Shown piece after piece: positions 36,222 to 46,816 of a stretch of 64,000 bases of DNA (position 1 is its first letter; each line of letters begins with the position of its first letter). The stretch comes from Saccharibacillus sacchari DSM 19268. GTDB taxonomy: Bacteria > Bacillota > Bacilli > Paenibacillales > Paenibacillaceae. A program made the translations under genes and the position numbers. Under the pieces are notes generated by a model. The model was not told the origin of the DNA. It did not search any database and worked only from the letters and a program-made list of their open reading frames with translations. The stretch is from the NCBI RefSeq assembly GCF_000585395.1, contig NZ_KK073875.1, positions 3,195,774 through 3,259,773 of the forward strand, given 5' to 3'.

Positions 36222-38213
36222 ATGAGCGATATTGTAATCAGTAACAAGGCGTTCGAGATTGTCTCGGAATTTTCGCCTCAAGGCGACCAGCCAAAAGCGA
36301 TCGATCAATTGGTTGAAGGCGTACAGGCGGGCAAAAAGCATCAGACGCTGCTCGGCGCGACAGGCACGGGGAAGACGTTCACGATCGCGCAGACGATTTC
36401 AAAGCTAAATCGTCCGACGCTCGTCATTGCCCATAACAAAACGCTGGCGGCGCAGTTGGCGAGCGAGTTCAAAGAGTTTCTGCCGAACAACTCCGTCGAC
36501 TACTTCGTCAGCTACTACGATTATTTCCAGCCGGAAGCGTATGTTCCTTCTTCGGACACGTACATCGAAAAGGACTCCAGTATCAATGAAGAGATCGATC
36601 GGCTGCGCCACTCCGCGACCAGTTCGTTGTTCGAACGCCGCGACGTGGTGATCGTGGCGAGCGTGTCCTGCATTTACGGTCTCGGTTCGCCGGAAGAATA
36701 CGGAAATCTGCTGCTCTCGCTGCGCGTGGGCATGGAGAAGTCGCGGCAGGATATCCTGTCCCGTCTGGTCGACATTCAATACCAACGCAACGATATCAAC
36801 TTCGTTCGCGGTACGTTCCGCGTGCGCGGCGACGTGGTTGAGATCTTCCCGGCTTCGCGAGAAGAGCATGCCGTACGCATCGAATTGTTCGGCGACGAGA
36901 TCGAGCGGATCAGCGAGATCAACGTGTTGACCGGCGAAATTACGGGCGAACGCGACCATATCGCGATCTTCCCGGCTTCCCACTTTGTCACGCGTGAAGA
37001 AAAAATGCGCGTGGCGATCACGAACATCGAGCGGGAACTGGAAGAGCGTCTCGCGGTATTCAAGGAGCAGGGCAAATTGCTGGAAGCCCAGCGTTTGGAG
37101 CAGCGCACGCGTTACGATATCGAGATGATGAAGGAAGTCGGCTTCTGCTCCGGCATCGAGAACTATTCCGGACCGCTGACTTTCCGCGAACGCGGCGCCA
37201 CGCCGTACACGCTGATGGACTATTTCCCGGACGACCTGCTGATCGTGATCGACGAATCGCACGTGACGCTGCCGCAGATCCGGGCCATGTACAACGGCGA
37301 CCAAGCGCGTAAAAATGTCCTCGTCGATTACGGGTTCCGCCTTCCGTCGGCGCTCGACAACCGTCCGCTGAAGTTCGAGGAGTTCGAAGACAAAGCCAAT
37401 CAGCTTATCTACGTATCGGCAACGCCTGGACCTTACGAGATGGAGCATTGCAGCACGATGGTCGAGCAGATCATCCGTCCGACCGGCCTGCTTGATCCGA
37501 TCATCGACGTCCGCAAGACGGAAGGCCAGATCGATGACCTGATCGGCGAGATCCGCGACCGGATCGAGAAGGACGAGCGCGTGCTGGTCACGACGCTCAC
37601 CAAGAAGATGTCGGAAGACCTGACCGATTATCTCAAGGAAGTCGGGATCAAGGTCCGCTACCTGCACTCGGATATCAAGACGCTGGAACGGATCGCGATC
37701 CTGCGCGACCTGCGTCTCGGCGTCTTCCATGTCTTGGTCGGCATCAACCTGCTGCGGGAAGGCCTCGACCTGCCGGAAGTCTCGCTCGTGACCATTTTGG
37801 ACGCGGACAAGGAAGGGTTCCTGCGTTCCGAGCGCTCGCTGATCCAAACCATCGGCCGCGCCGCGCGGAACTCCGAAGGCCGAGTCATTCTGTACGCCGA
37901 CAAAATCACGGACTCGATGGACAAGGCGATGAAGGAAACGGAACGCCGCCGCGAGATCCAGATTGCTTACAACGAGCAGCACGGCATCACGCCGCAGACG
38001 ATCAAGAAAAAGGTTCGCGACGTGATCGAAGCCACGAAGGCCGCCGATGCAAGCTCCGACTTCTTGTCGGGCGCCGAAGGCAAAATGACGAAGAAGGAAC
38101 GCGAGAAGATGGCGGTTCGCATCGAGAAAGAAATGAAGGAAGCGGCGAAAAACCTCAACTTCGAGCGGGCGGCCGAGCTGCGCGACGCGCTGCTCGAGCT
38201 TCGCGCGGAGTAA
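36222..38213 (+). CDS. uvrB: Excinuclease ABC subunit B, UvrB
   Basis: The damage-verification helicase-like subunit of nucleotide excision repair, 663 residues. Walker [11 protein letters not shown] is near the N-terminus. The beta-hairpin segment [21 protein letters not shown] and the helicase motifs DESHV, ATPGPYE and QTIGRAARN are all present. The C-terminal UVR domain ([21 protein letters not shown]) that binds UvrC is complete. ATG 36222 gives [24 protein letters not shown], the family start; an in-frame upstream ATG would add unrelated residues. uvrA lies downstream after a 570-base spacer carrying two structured repeats. Confidence 0.96.
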   Translation: MSDIVISNKAFEIVSEFSPQGDQPKAIDQLVEGVQAGKKHQTLLGATGTGKTFTIAQTISKLNRPTLVIAHNKTLAAQLASEFKEFLPNNSVDYFVSYYDYFQPEAYVPSSDTYIEKDSSINEEIDRLRHSATSSLFERRDVVIVASVSCIYGLGSPEEYGNLLLSLRVGMEKSRQDILSRLVDIQYQRNDINFVRGTFRVRGDVVEIFPASREEHAVRIELFGDEIERISEINVLTGEITGERDHIAIFPASHFVTREEKMRVAITNIERELEERLAVFKEQGKLLEAQRLEQRTRYDIEMMKEVGFCSGIENYSGPLTFRERGATPYTLMDYFPDDLLIVIDESHVTLPQIRAMYNGDQARKNVLVDYGFRLPSALDNRPLKFEEFEDKANQLIYVSATPGPYEMEHCSTMVEQIIRPTGLLDPIIDVRKTEGQIDDLIGEIRDRIEKDERVLVTTLTKKMSEDLTDYLKEVGIKVRYLHSDIKTLERIAILRDLRLGVFHVLVGINLLREGLDLPEVSLVTILDADKEGFLRSERSLIQTIGRAARNSEGRVILYADKITDSMDKAMKETERRREIQIAYNEQHGITPQTIKKKVRDVIEATKAADASSDFLSGAEGKMTKKEREKMAVRIEKEMKEAAKNLNFERAAELRDALLELRAE

Positions 38214-38265
38214 TGGTCTAGGGTATGCTGTCGGGGAAGTTCCTGTTCGCTGGGGGCGGGGAGGA

Positions 38266-38374
38266 CTGCGGGAGGGATTGGTTCAAGACGCTGTCTCACC
38301 CGGAAAGCCTGATTAGAATTTTAGTGGAAGCTTTCCGGGTTCAAAGGCGTCTTTCACTCAATCCCTCCCTCCGC
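38266..38374 (+). repeat. Structured intergenic repeat, copy A (after uvrB)
   Basis: Outer arms GGGAGGGATTG (38270–38280) and CAATCCCTCCC (38359–38369) pair 11 of 11. Inner arms CCGGAAAGC (38300–38308) and GCTTTCCGG (38330–38338) pair 9 of 9. Between them lie the conserved strands GTTCAAGACGCTGTCTCAC (5') and GTTCAAAGGCGTCTTTCACT (3'), identical in copy B. The ends read CTGCGGG and CCCTCCGC. Inside the conserved strands GACGC can pair with GCGTC. It begins about 50 bases after the uvrB stop. Confidence 0.85.
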
Positions 38375-38557
38375 CCGCCGCTGCGCGGCGAAAAGAACCT
38401 TCTTCGACAACCGGACCATTGCTTACGCTCGGTCAGGTGATTTTTATAATAAAAAGATCAACACAAAAACCAAGAACTCCAAAATAAAATAAAGACCCTA
38501 AAACGACTTCCCTAAAAGAAAAGACCTGCGGCGATCGTGGGCGTACGGCGGGTAAGA

Positions 38558-38687
38558 GCGGAGGGGGAGGTGGGTTCCTGAAGAAGCGAAGCGCTCGCCT
38601 TTGAATTCGGATTTTCACCTTATAAAAGTCAAATGAGAAAATCCGAATTCAACACGCGATCGTAAGGAACCCACCGGACCCGCAGCG
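38558..38687 (-). repeat. Structured intergenic repeat, copy E (before uvrA)
   Basis: Outer arms GGTGGGTTCC (38569–38578) and GGAACCCACC (38666–38675) and inner arms GAATTCGGATTTTC (38603–38616) and GAAAATCCGAATTC (38637–38650) all pair perfectly. Read on the minus strand it has the CCGAATTCAAAGGCG strand and ends in CCCTCCGC, as copies A, B and D do. Its plus-strand TGAAGAAGC and GCGATCGTAA are shared with F, and GAAGCG and GCGATCGTAA with D. It faces copy A in the same spacer. The ~180 bases between the two hold no gene. Confidence 0.85.
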
Positions 38688-38782
38688 CCTCCGGCGCACG
38701 CACTCCCACCGATCCTCGCCGCAGAAGTCTTTTCGAATTAAACAAGTCAAACACCAACAAATAGATGTGGAGGTTGAGGCCG

Positions 38783-41659
38783 GTGGCAAGCGAAAATATC
38801 GTAATCAAAGGTGCCAGAGCACACAACTTGAAAAACATTGACGTGACGATCCCGCGGGATCGTTTCGTCGTCCTGACGGGCCTTAGCGGCTCGGGTAAGT
38901 CCTCGCTTGCGTTTGATACGATCTACGCCGAGGGGCAACGCCGTTATGTCGAGTCGTTGTCGGCTTACGCGCGTCAGTTCCTCGGCCAGATGGAAAAGCC
39001 GGACGTCGACTCGATCGACGGATTATCCCCGGCCATCTCGATCGACCAGAAGACGACCAGCCGCAACCCGCGTTCGACGGTAGGCACGGTTACGGAAATT
39101 TATGATTACCTGCGTTTGCTGTTCGCGCGGATCGGCAAGCCTCATTGCCCGGATCACGGCGTGGAGATCACTTCGCAGACCGTCGAGCAGATGGTGGACC
39201 GGATCATGCAGTTCCCGGAGAAGACGCGACTGCAAATTCTGGCTCCGGTCATTTCCGGCAAAAAGGGCGAGCATAAAAGCTTATTCACCGAAGTGTCCAA
39301 ACAGGGCTTCGTCCGCGTGCGCGTCGACGGCGAGCTGCGCGATTTGTCGGAAAGCATCGAACTGGAGAAAAACAAAAAGCATACGATCGAGGTCGTCGTC
39401 GACCGGATCGTGATCAAAGACGACGTGCAGACCCGTTTGGCCGATTCGATCGAGACCGCGCTGAAGCTATCCGGCGGCCAACTGCTGGTCGATATCATCG
39501 GTCAGGAAGAGCTGCGTTTCAGCTCGAACTTCGCCTGCCCGATCTGCGGATTCAGCATGGAAGAACTGGCACCGCGCATGTTCTCGTTCAACAGCCCGTT
39601 CGGCGCTTGCCCGGACTGCGACGGTCTGGGCGTCAAAATGGTCGTCGATCCCGAGCTTCTGGTACCGGACGAACGCAAGTCGATCGAAGACGGCGCGTTC
39701 ACGGCTTGGAGCGGAGGCTTATCCAACTATTATCCGCAGTTCCTGGCCGCGATGTGCGAGCATTACGAAATTCCGACGAACGTTCCGGTATCGGAACTAA
39801 CGAACGACCAGAAGAATAAAATCCTGTACGGAACCGACGGCCAAAAGATCAAATTCCGTTACGAAGGCGACTTCGGCCGCAGCAAGGAAGTCACGGTCGC
39901 GTTCGAAGGCATCATTCCGAACTTGGAGCGCCGCTACCGAGATACGTCTTCGGACAGCATGCGCGAGTATATCGAAGGCTTCATGGGCACCAAGCCTTGC
40001 GGCAGTTGCAAAGGCCAGCGCCTGAAGCGCGAAATTCGGGCCGTCACGGTAGGCGGGGTCAATATCTCGCATGTGACCGATCTGTCGATCTCGAAAGCGA
40101 CGGAGTTTTTCAACGAACTGGAATTGAGCGAAAAAGAACGTTCGATCGCGAACCTGATCCTGAAAGAAGTATGCAGTCGTCTCGGCTTCCTTGAAAACGT
40201 CGGCCTGACGTACTTGACGCTCAGCCGCGCGGCCGGAACGCTTTCGGGCGGCGAGGCGCAGCGGATTCGCTTGGCGACGCAAATCGGCTCCAGCCTGATG
40301 GGCGTCTTGTACATTCTCGACGAGCCGAGCATCGGTCTGCACCAGCGCGATAATGATCGGTTGATCAAGACGCTGCTGCATATGCGCGACTTGGGCAACA
40401 CGCTGATCGTGGTCGAGCATGACGAAGATACGATGCTGGCCAGCGATTATATTATCGATATCGGTCCGGGTGCCGGCGTGCACGGCGGTCAAGTCATCGC
40501 CGAAGGCACGCCGCAGGAAGTCATGGACAATCCGGATTCGCTGACCGGACAATACTTGAGCGGCCGCCGCTTTATTCAGGTTCCGCTTGAACGCCGCCAA
40601 CCGGGCGAGCGTTGGTTGGAGATTCGCGGCGCGAAAGAAAATAACCTGAATAACGTGAATGTCAAAATTCCGATCGGCCTGTTTTCCGCGGTAACCGGCG
40701 TCTCCGGCTCCGGCAAGTCGTCGCTTGTGAACGGCGTGCTGCATAAAGCACTGGCACGCGATCTTAACCGGGCGCGCGTGAAGCCGGGCAAGCATAAGGA
40801 AATCCGCGGCCTGGAATACGTCGATAAAGTCGTCGATGTCGATCAATCGCCGATCGGCCGTACGCCTCGCTCCAATCCGGCGACGTATACCGGCGTCTTC
40901 GATAATATTCGCGACCTGTTCGCAACCACGAACGAAGCAAAGGTGCGCGGTTACCAGAAGGGCCGCTTCAGCTTCAATACGAAAGGCGGCCGCTGCGAAG
41001 CGTGCAAAGGCGACGGCATCATCAAGATCGAGATGCACTTCCTGCCCGACATTTACGTGCCGTGCGAAGTTTGCAAAGGCAAACGATATAATCGCGAGAC
41101 GCTGGAAGTGAAATATAAAAACAAAAACATCGCCGACGTGCTGGAGATGACCATCGAAGACGCGGTCGAGTTTTTCCAAAACGTGCCGAAGATCAGCCGC
41201 AAACTGCAAACGCTGCTGGACGTGGGTCTCGGCTACGTGAAAATGGGACAACCCGCAACGACGCTGTCGGGCGGCGAAGCGCAGCGCGTGAAGCTGGCCT
41301 CCGAGCTGCACCGTCGCAGCACGGGCAAAACGATCTATATTCTCGACGAGCCGACAACGGGCCTGCATGTCGACGATATCGACCGTCTGCTGAGCGTATT
41401 GCATCGTCTGGTCGAATCCGGAGATACGGTTCTGGTCATCGAGCATAATCTGGACGTGATCAAGACGGCTGATTATCTGATCGATATGGGACCGGAAGGC
41501 GGAAGCGGCGGCGGCGACGTCGTAGCAACCGGTACGCCGGAAGAAGTGGCCAAAGTCAAAGGATCGTATACCGGTCATTATCTGGCTCCGGTGCTGGAAC
41601 GGGACACGCAACGCACGCGCGCGGAACTTGAATCCAACCATCAGCCTTCGGGCGATTAA
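38783..41659 (+). CDS. uvrA: Excinuclease ABC subunit A, UvrA
   Basis: The damage-recognition ATPase of excision repair, 958 residues, full length. Two ABC modules are visible: Walker [15 protein letters not shown] near the start and [13 protein letters not shown] in the second half, with signatures [12 protein letters not shown] and [12 protein letters not shown] and Walker [10 protein letters not shown] and LDEPTTGLH. Zinc Cys pairs lie in CPICGF…CPDC, CGSCKGQ and CEACKGDG…CEVCKG. GTG 38783 ([19 protein letters not shown]) is chosen because GGAGG (38769–38773) sits nine bases before; the earlier ATG overlaps that site. Confidence 0.96.
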   Translation: MASENIVIKGARAHNLKNIDVTIPRDRFVVLTGLSGSGKSSLAFDTIYAEGQRRYVESLSAYARQFLGQMEKPDVDSIDGLSPAISIDQKTTSRNPRSTVGTVTEIYDYLRLLFARIGKPHCPDHGVEITSQTVEQMVDRIMQFPEKTRLQILAPVISGKKGEHKSLFTEVSKQGFVRVRVDGELRDLSESIELEKNKKHTIEVVVDRIVIKDDVQTRLADSIETALKLSGGQLLVDIIGQEELRFSSNFACPICGFSMEELAPRMFSFNSPFGACPDCDGLGVKMVVDPELLVPDERKSIEDGAFTAWSGGLSNYYPQFLAAMCEHYEIPTNVPVSELTNDQKNKILYGTDGQKIKFRYEGDFGRSKEVTVAFEGIIPNLERRYRDTSSDSMREYIEGFMGTKPCGSCKGQRLKREIRAVTVGGVNISHVTDLSISKATEFFNELELSEKERSIANLILKEVCSRLGFLENVGLTYLTLSRAAGTLSGGEAQRIRLATQIGSSLMGVLYILDEPSIGLHQRDNDRLIKTLLHMRDLGNTLIVVEHDEDTMLASDYIIDIGPGAGVHGGQVIAEGTPQEVMDNPDSLTGQYLSGRRFIQVPLERRQPGERWLEIRGAKENNLNNVNVKIPIGLFSAVTGVSGSGKSSLVNGVLHKALARDLNRARVKPGKHKEIRGLEYVDKVVDVDQSPIGRTPRSNPATYTGVFDNIRDLFATTNEAKVRGYQKGRFSFNTKGGRCEACKGDGIIKIEMHFLPDIYVPCEVCKGKRYNRETLEVKYKNKNIADVLEMTIEDAVEFFQNVPKISRKLQTLLDVGLGYVKMGQPATTLSGGEAQRVKLASELHRRSTGKTIYILDEPTTGLHVDDIDRLLSVLHRLVESGDTVLVIEHNLDVIKTADYLIDMGPEGGSGGGDVVATGTPEEVAKVKGSYTGHYLAPVLERDTQRTRAELESNHQPSGD

Positions 41660-41683
41660 CGGGCAATAAGAATTTATTCGAAT

Positions 41684-41720
41684 AACAGCGGCTGCTTTGC
41701 CTGGCGGCCGCTGTTTTTTT
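41684..41720 (+). terminator. Intrinsic terminator after uvrA
   Basis: AACAGCGGC (41684–41692) pairs with GCCGCTGTT (41707–41715), followed by T's. The following ~225 bases to the next gene show no further gene. Confidence 0.85.
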
Positions 41721-41945
41721 ACATACAACGCGTATCCCGCATCTGCCTCGGCGGAATCGGAAAACCCTTTTTGCATGGACAATAAGAAGGGCTTCTTTTT
41801 TTAAACGCAATGGAATAAAATGGGTTTAGTGTAAGTCAAGCGACTGCGAGTCGTTTTTCCCTGGCGGCTGGCTTGCCGGATGTGTTAAGGTTGGATGGAT
41901 TGCGCCGGGCTTCCGGACATGCGAAGAAAGAGGGTTGTCGACGGT

Positions 41946-42995
41946 ATGAGAAAAACGGGAACAAAAGCGGCGTGTCTGCTGCTGTCAGGAGCGATCGGAA
42001 TCGGCGGCTTCGGCTTTTTGCCGCAAGCAGAAGTGAGCGCGGCATCCGCCAAATCGTCGGGAACGACTTCCTCGAAGACAGTACCTCAAATTATTGCTCA
42101 GGTGTCTCCTTCGGTAGTCGGAATCATCGGTGAAGTTCCTTCCGAGTACGCTGAGGAATGGAGCGACTACGAGAGCAGCGAAGACGAATACGAATTGGCG
42201 CACGGGTCGGGCGTCATCATCCGTTCGAACGGCTGGATCGTAACGAACGCCCATGTCGTGGACGAGATGGAGAACATTCAGGTCGTCACATCCGAAGGGA
42301 AATCCTATAAAGTTCGTGAAGTTTACAGTGATCCGGTCAGCGATATTGCGTTGATCCGTATTAATGTAACAGGTTTTAAGCCGGTTACATTTGTCTCTTC
42401 CGGCGAAAAGACATTGGTGGGCGAGCAGGTGATCGCGATCGGAACGCCTGTATCGTTGTCGCTGCGAAACTCGGCCACGCTCGGCATTATCAGCGGCCTT
42501 AACCGTGCGGCGGGTGCGGAGTATCGACTGATCCAGACCGACGCAACCATTAATCCGGGGAACAGCGGCGGGCCTCTGGTCAATATGCGCGGCGAAATCA
42601 TCGGGATCAACTCGATGAAATTCGCAGCCGTCGATATCGACAATACAGGCTTTACCATCCCGGCCGGAACGGTGCAATACATCGTCAACCAATTGTTCGA
42701 ACAAGGCGAAGTGATTCGTGCAGGTCTGGGACTGGGTCTCGAAGAAAGCTTCTCCGCCACGGTCGGGCTGCCTTCGGATGATCCGCTTACGGTCAGCGAA
42801 GTACTATCCGATGAAGCGGCCGCGGCCGGAATCAAGGAAGGCGACGTGTTATACAGCGTGGCCGGACATCGCATTACGGCGCTTGTCGATCTGAACGAGC
42901 TGATGAAGACCTACTCGCCCGGACAGACCGTACGCGTGTTGATGCAATCCGGAGGAGATATCGTAGAGCGCAAAGTCGTTTTGACAAGCGAATAG
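41946..42995 (+). CDS. Secreted trypsin-like serine protease with PDZ domain (HtrA/S1C type)
   Basis: A 349-residue exported protease. The N-terminus (KAACLLLSGAIGIGGFGFLPQAEVSA) is a signal peptide ending near ASA. The triad is visible: His in IVTNAHVVD, Asp in SDIALIRI, Ser in GNSGGPL. A PDZ domain covers about 265–345 (VLSDEAAAAGIKEGDVLYSVAGHRI). An acidic loop (EEWSDYESSEDEYE) precedes the His strand. Unlike typical Bacillus HtrA there is no long cytoplasmic tail with a membrane anchor. ATG 41946 fits the signal peptide; an ATG at 41919 is possible. It is followed closely by a stalk-domain protein. Confidence 0.87.
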   Translation: MRKTGTKAACLLLSGAIGIGGFGFLPQAEVSAASAKSSGTTSSKTVPQIIAQVSPSVVGIIGEVPSEYAEEWSDYESSEDEYELAHGSGVIIRSNGWIVTNAHVVDEMENIQVVTSEGKSYKVREVYSDPVSDIALIRINVTGFKPVTFVSSGEKTLVGEQVIAIGTPVSLSLRNSATLGIISGLNRAAGAEYRLIQTDATINPGNSGGPLVNMRGEIIGINSMKFAAVDIDNTGFTIPAGTVQYIVNQLFEQGEVIRAGLGLGLEESFSATVGLPSDDPLTVSEVLSDEAAAAGIKEGDVLYSVAGHRITALVDLNELMKTYSPGQTVRVLMQSGGDIVERKVVLTSE

Positions 42996-43044
42996 ATCCG
43001 AGCACGGTCGGCCGATAAGGCGTAGCGAAAAAGGGGGAAGACGA

Positions 43045-44937
43045 GTGAGACTGGCGAAAAGAGGCATGGCGCTTTTGTTCGTGCTGCTGCTTGCGATCGG
43101 GACGGCTGTGCCCGCGCTCGCGGCAGGGCAGACGACGCTGACGCTGCAAGTACGGATCGGCAGCACGTCGGCGCTGATCAACGGCGAGAAGCAGAATATT
43201 GAAAAGCCGTATATGCAAAACGGAATGACCATGGTGCCGCTCGGCGTATTTCAGCGGGCATTCGGTACGAGCAGCCGTTTGGAAGGCGACGACACGGTGC
43301 GGTTATCGCAAGGCTCGCACACGGTCACGTTCAAAATCGGAAGCAAAACCGCTTGGGTCAACGGGAAGAAGATTGCTCTTGCCGCAGCACCCGTGATGAA
43401 AAACGGAACTCTGATGGTGCCTATGCGTCCGGTTACGGACATGCTGGAAGCCAAAGTGAAATTTTCTTCCGGTACGATTGTCGTGACGCTGATGTCGGAT
43501 ACCGGCGTTCCCGGACAACCTTCCGATAACGAAGCGGAAGCCCCTGCAACGGCGCGGGTGGGAAGCAGCCATGCGAACTGGTCGATCGACTATCCGGCAG
43601 ATACGGTGGCGCAGCCGGGAGACGACGAGTTTTCCGCGATGATCGGCGATCTGGACGGTTCCTACATGCTGCAAATTCATGTGTGGGAAGAAGACCGGAA
43701 CGTGTCTGTGACCGACATGCTGGAACAACTGGAGCAGGAGTCGCTTAGTGCGGGAGAGACGCTTGTCGACCGTCAAACATTCCCGAACGCGGCGATTCCT
43801 TATGCGCAAATCATTGCACGCGATGTCGACGGCATCTATTGGGAATCCCGTCGTTATTACGATGAAGGGCATGTCTATTCGCTGTATATGGGAGACTCGT
43901 TGATCGAAGATTATCGCGAGTTTGACCAATGGACGGATTTGCTGGATTCGTTTCGCCCTTCGTTCAATACCCAGGGGGTGCAAACGGAAGACCTGTCGAA
44001 TGTGAAGGACGGCTACATCTCCGCTGCTTCGCCCGACTACGGCGTGACGTTGAAGGTTCCGGCAACCTGGACTCCGACCGGCAGCGGGCAGTTGGAGTAT
44101 TCGTCGAAGGACGGATCGTTTTTGTCGCTGCATGCGGTAAGCGTGGACGGTTCCGGTGCGGCAGGCTTAGCGACGTGGCATGACTTCCTGCAGGCGAAAA
44201 CGGATGAGGTTTTTCTCCCGCAAACCGCCAAGCCGGTAACCAGCGAATCGGTGCAGGCTTCGGGGCAGGACGCGATCATCGAAAGTTTGGTTTATGATCT
44301 GGGCGGAGGCAGCTTCTATTGGAACTGGCTTGTGCTGGAGAACGAAGGCTATTTCTATGTATTGCGTTACTCGGCTCCGGAAGGAGCTTACAATAAACAG
44401 ACGTTTCTTAAGATCGTCGATTCTGTCGAAATCGACTTCGAGGCCGTACCGTCGCGCTTTGGCAAGCTTGGACAAATCTCTTATCTCAAAGACCTGAAGT
44501 TGGACGTGACGCAAAGCACGCCTGATTTCCTGTTTGCCGCTCCCGCTTATTGGACCACCCAGGCTTCGGACGGCACAGGATTGGACATGCGTTATTTCAT
44601 TCCGGGCGGATCTTTCCGCGTGAGCAATGTCGATACCGGGTTGGAAGCTTCGGCTGCTCAGGCCGTACGCCGTTATGCGGAGCTGAAGCTGGATGATCCG
44701 ACCTTGACTTACGAAACGCCGAAACGCACGACGATCGCGGGAGTTCCGGCTATTGCGATTTCGTATGCAGGCACGGGAACGAACGGCAACTTGTATCAGG
44801 CCGAGGATATTTACTTCCGTCATCAAGACAAGACCTATTGGATTCATCACCAACTGGATCGGGGAACGGCGACGCCCGAGCAGTTGAACGGGATCGAGCG
44901 TGCGCTTCAATCGTTCCGGTTTCTCCCCGCCAAATAA
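43045..44937 (+). CDS. Secreted protein with copper amine oxidase N-terminal-like (stalk) domain
   Basis: A 630-residue exported protein. The signal peptide is LAKRGMALLFVLLLAIGTAVPALAAG. Residues ~30–150 form the copper-amine-oxidase-N-like module common in Paenibacillus surface proteins (INGEKQNIEKPYMQNGMTMVPLG … MVPMRPVTDML). The name is historical and does not mean oxidase activity. The rest (~170–630) looks like two or three repeated alpha/beta domains of about 150 residues, each with a YxVTLKVPATW- or FLFAAPAYW-like start, similar to PsbP/DUF-type lipoprotein folds, but I cannot name them. GTG 43045 follows AAAGGGGGAAG. It is probably co-transcribed with the protease before it. Confidence 0.7.
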   Translation: MRLAKRGMALLFVLLLAIGTAVPALAAGQTTLTLQVRIGSTSALINGEKQNIEKPYMQNGMTMVPLGVFQRAFGTSSRLEGDDTVRLSQGSHTVTFKIGSKTAWVNGKKIALAAAPVMKNGTLMVPMRPVTDMLEAKVKFSSGTIVVTLMSDTGVPGQPSDNEAEAPATARVGSSHANWSIDYPADTVAQPGDDEFSAMIGDLDGSYMLQIHVWEEDRNVSVTDMLEQLEQESLSAGETLVDRQTFPNAAIPYAQIIARDVDGIYWESRRYYDEGHVYSLYMGDSLIEDYREFDQWTDLLDSFRPSFNTQGVQTEDLSNVKDGYISAASPDYGVTLKVPATWTPTGSGQLEYSSKDGSFLSLHAVSVDGSGAAGLATWHDFLQAKTDEVFLPQTAKPVTSESVQASGQDAIIESLVYDLGGGSFYWNWLVLENEGYFYVLRYSAPEGAYNKQTFLKIVDSVEIDFEAVPSRFGKLGQISYLKDLKLDVTQSTPDFLFAAPAYWTTQASDGTGLDMRYFIPGGSFRVSNVDTGLEASAAQAVRRYAELKLDDPTLTYETPKRTTIAGVPAIAISYAGTGTNGNLYQAEDIYFRHQDKTYWIHHQLDRGTATPEQLNGIERALQSFRFLPAK

Positions 44938-44999
44938 AATGCGCAATCATACAGAGTAACAGGCAAGGTTCGGCAGTAGGAGAGAACGCGTGCAACTGG

Positions 45000-45039
45000 A
45001 ACGATCGGCCCGATATTTACGCGGCCGGTCGTTTTTTTT
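45000..45039 (+). terminator. Intrinsic terminator after the stalk-domain gene
   Basis: AACGATCGGCC (45000–45010) pairs with GGCCGGTCGTT (45023–45033) with one mismatch, followed by a run of T. Confidence 0.8.
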
Positions 45040-45129
45040 GACGGAAATTCCGATGAAACGATTTCGATTTACTTGTCGTAGTAAGCAAGGAATAGAAAAA
45101 TGCAATATCGAAAGGAGATTTTTTTTGGT

Positions 45130-46761
45130 ATGGACGCTACGTTTTCGGAAAAGATTTTGTTTGCGTTTCGCTACAACGACTCGATCTGGCACAATGTATT
45201 TCTTACGGTTATTTACATATTGCTTGCCCTCTCGCTATTCACGCTGATTCGGCGGATCGCACGCATAATTGCACAGCCGAGGGATATTCGGGACGAAGCA
45301 CCCCGCCCTCCGTTTTTTAAAATGTTATCCCGATGGTTTGCGGGCAGCCTGGCGTTTCTTGCTTTTCCCGTTATTTTATTTTTGATTCTGACGCTGACGC
45401 TCGGAAGTTCGGACCATGCAGGTATTTCTCCGCGCACGCTCTCCTACGAACGCGAAGGCGTACAGACCTCCGTTCTGCTTATTGACAAGTTTATCGCGAA
45501 CTCCTCGGACAGAGGGATAACGTCGGGATCAAGCAAATCTTACGTGTACGCGATGAACGAAAAGACAGGCGAGCCCATTTGGAAAACAGGCATCGGCCGC
45601 GCTTACGCTCCTTACCTCATGGGACAAACGGAAGACCGCATCGTGGTATTCGACGGCTCGGGTCCGCTCGTGTTAAGCAAAGCGGACGGAGCCAAGTTGG
45701 CCGATGCCCGCAAGATGGAGTCGTCCAACACGGAACTGGAAGGACGTTTCCCAGAAGAGTCGAAAAGCTACCGTTGGGATGAAAAACGCAAGCAGATCGT
45801 ATTCCAAGGGTTGGATGGCGGCTTGTACAGGGTTGACCCGGACACGCTCGAAGGCGGAGCCTCCAGTGCCAAATTGTCCGATTATTTCAAGGAAGACGAC
45901 TCGGACACGGTTTATATCCCGGATCGTTTAGCTATCGTTCAATCGGGAAAAGGCGACGGAAACTATCGCATTTTCGCGAATGAAGAAACGGCGGAGCAGC
46001 TCCGTGAAGGGACGTTTGCCCAGGAGGATTCGCCCAATGCTTCGTCCGAAGCCGAAGATATGCGAAGACGTATTTATACAGGTTCGCTGCTGGCAGGCGG
46101 AGAGATCGCGGTCAAGGATCTGAAGCCGCTGATGGATCAAGTCTTTTTGCGCGGAGCCTTTCTTAGCGATCTGAACCGGGCAACCGCAGATTCTGACGAT
46201 CCGTATATGCTGTCCGGTTTTCCGGACTATTCGTCGATAGAGAAAGAACCTCGAATGCCGGACTCGCCGGAGAGCGTCGATTGGCCTTCGCGGATGACCG
46301 TCGAGGAGTACGAAGCTTACAAAGCGGAAGAAAATAGGCGGATCGAAAATTATTACGCGCAGCGCGATCAATATGATGCCGCCAATAAGAGCTACCGGGA
46401 TCAAAAGACGCTGTACGACCATATTGCGTATTCCCTAATGATCCAAAACGGAGGAACGCCGGTACCGCCTTTTCATTACGCGGATGCGTCCGGCGAAGGA
46501 GAAGTATTCCTGGTCGCTCACTATTCCAGCCTGGCCGGCGATGCCGACCTCCTGATCAGTGCCGTGGACATGGACAAGGCTGAGGTGCTTTGGACGGCCG
46601 ATACGCACTTGAAGGATATCGAAAGTTACAGCCCGTCCGAAGAGCGCATGACATTGACAGGGAGGGGAGAAGACGGGAATTCGTACGCGTTCAGCTTATC
46701 CTTGAAGGACGGAAGCGGTTGGGGGTATGACTTTAGATATGATCGGATATTGAAGTTCTAG
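45130..46761 (+). CDS. Membrane-anchored beta-propeller-like protein, function unknown
   Basis: A 543-residue protein with two N-terminal transmembrane helices (about 15–38 and 68–92) and a large outer part. The outer part holds strands like YVYAMNEKTGEPIWKTGIG and VSAVDMDKAEVLWTADTHL, the pattern of PQQ/quinoprotein-like propeller blades (Asp/Asn, Gly, Trp). A Tyr/Glu/Arg-rich helical insertion (about 390–440, EYEAYKAEENRRIENYYAQRD) interrupts the blades. No catalytic residues can be pointed to. The ATG at 45130 follows AAAGGAG at 12 bases; an ATG at 45100 with AAGGAA is an alternative. A structural or scaffolding role at the envelope is only a guess. Confidence 0.6.
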   Translation: MDATFSEKILFAFRYNDSIWHNVFLTVIYILLALSLFTLIRRIARIIAQPRDIRDEAPRPPFFKMLSRWFAGSLAFLAFPVILFLILTLTLGSSDHAGISPRTLSYEREGVQTSVLLIDKFIANSSDRGITSGSSKSYVYAMNEKTGEPIWKTGIGRAYAPYLMGQTEDRIVVFDGSGPLVLSKADGAKLADARKMESSNTELEGRFPEESKSYRWDEKRKQIVFQGLDGGLYRVDPDTLEGGASSAKLSDYFKEDDSDTVYIPDRLAIVQSGKGDGNYRIFANEETAEQLREGTFAQEDSPNASSEAEDMRRRIYTGSLLAGGEIAVKDLKPLMDQVFLRGAFLSDLNRATADSDDPYMLSGFPDYSSIEKEPRMPDSPESVDWPSRMTVEEYEAYKAEENRRIENYYAQRDQYDAANKSYRDQKTLYDHIAYSLMIQNGGTPVPPFHYADASGEGEVFLVAHYSSLAGDADLLISAVDMDKAEVLWTADTHLKDIESYSPSEERMTLTGRGEDGNSYAFSLSLKDGSGWGYDFRYDRILKF

Positions 46762-46816
46762 TATTTTCGATATAGGATATAAGTTCGACAAGACACGGGA
46801 AAGCAGAGGGGACATC

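Noticed and set aside
38214..38765. CRISPR array or insertion sequence in the uvrB–uvrA spacer
   Set aside because: Repeats are two nested palindromes in opposite orientation, not regularly spaced direct repeats, and there is no transposase.
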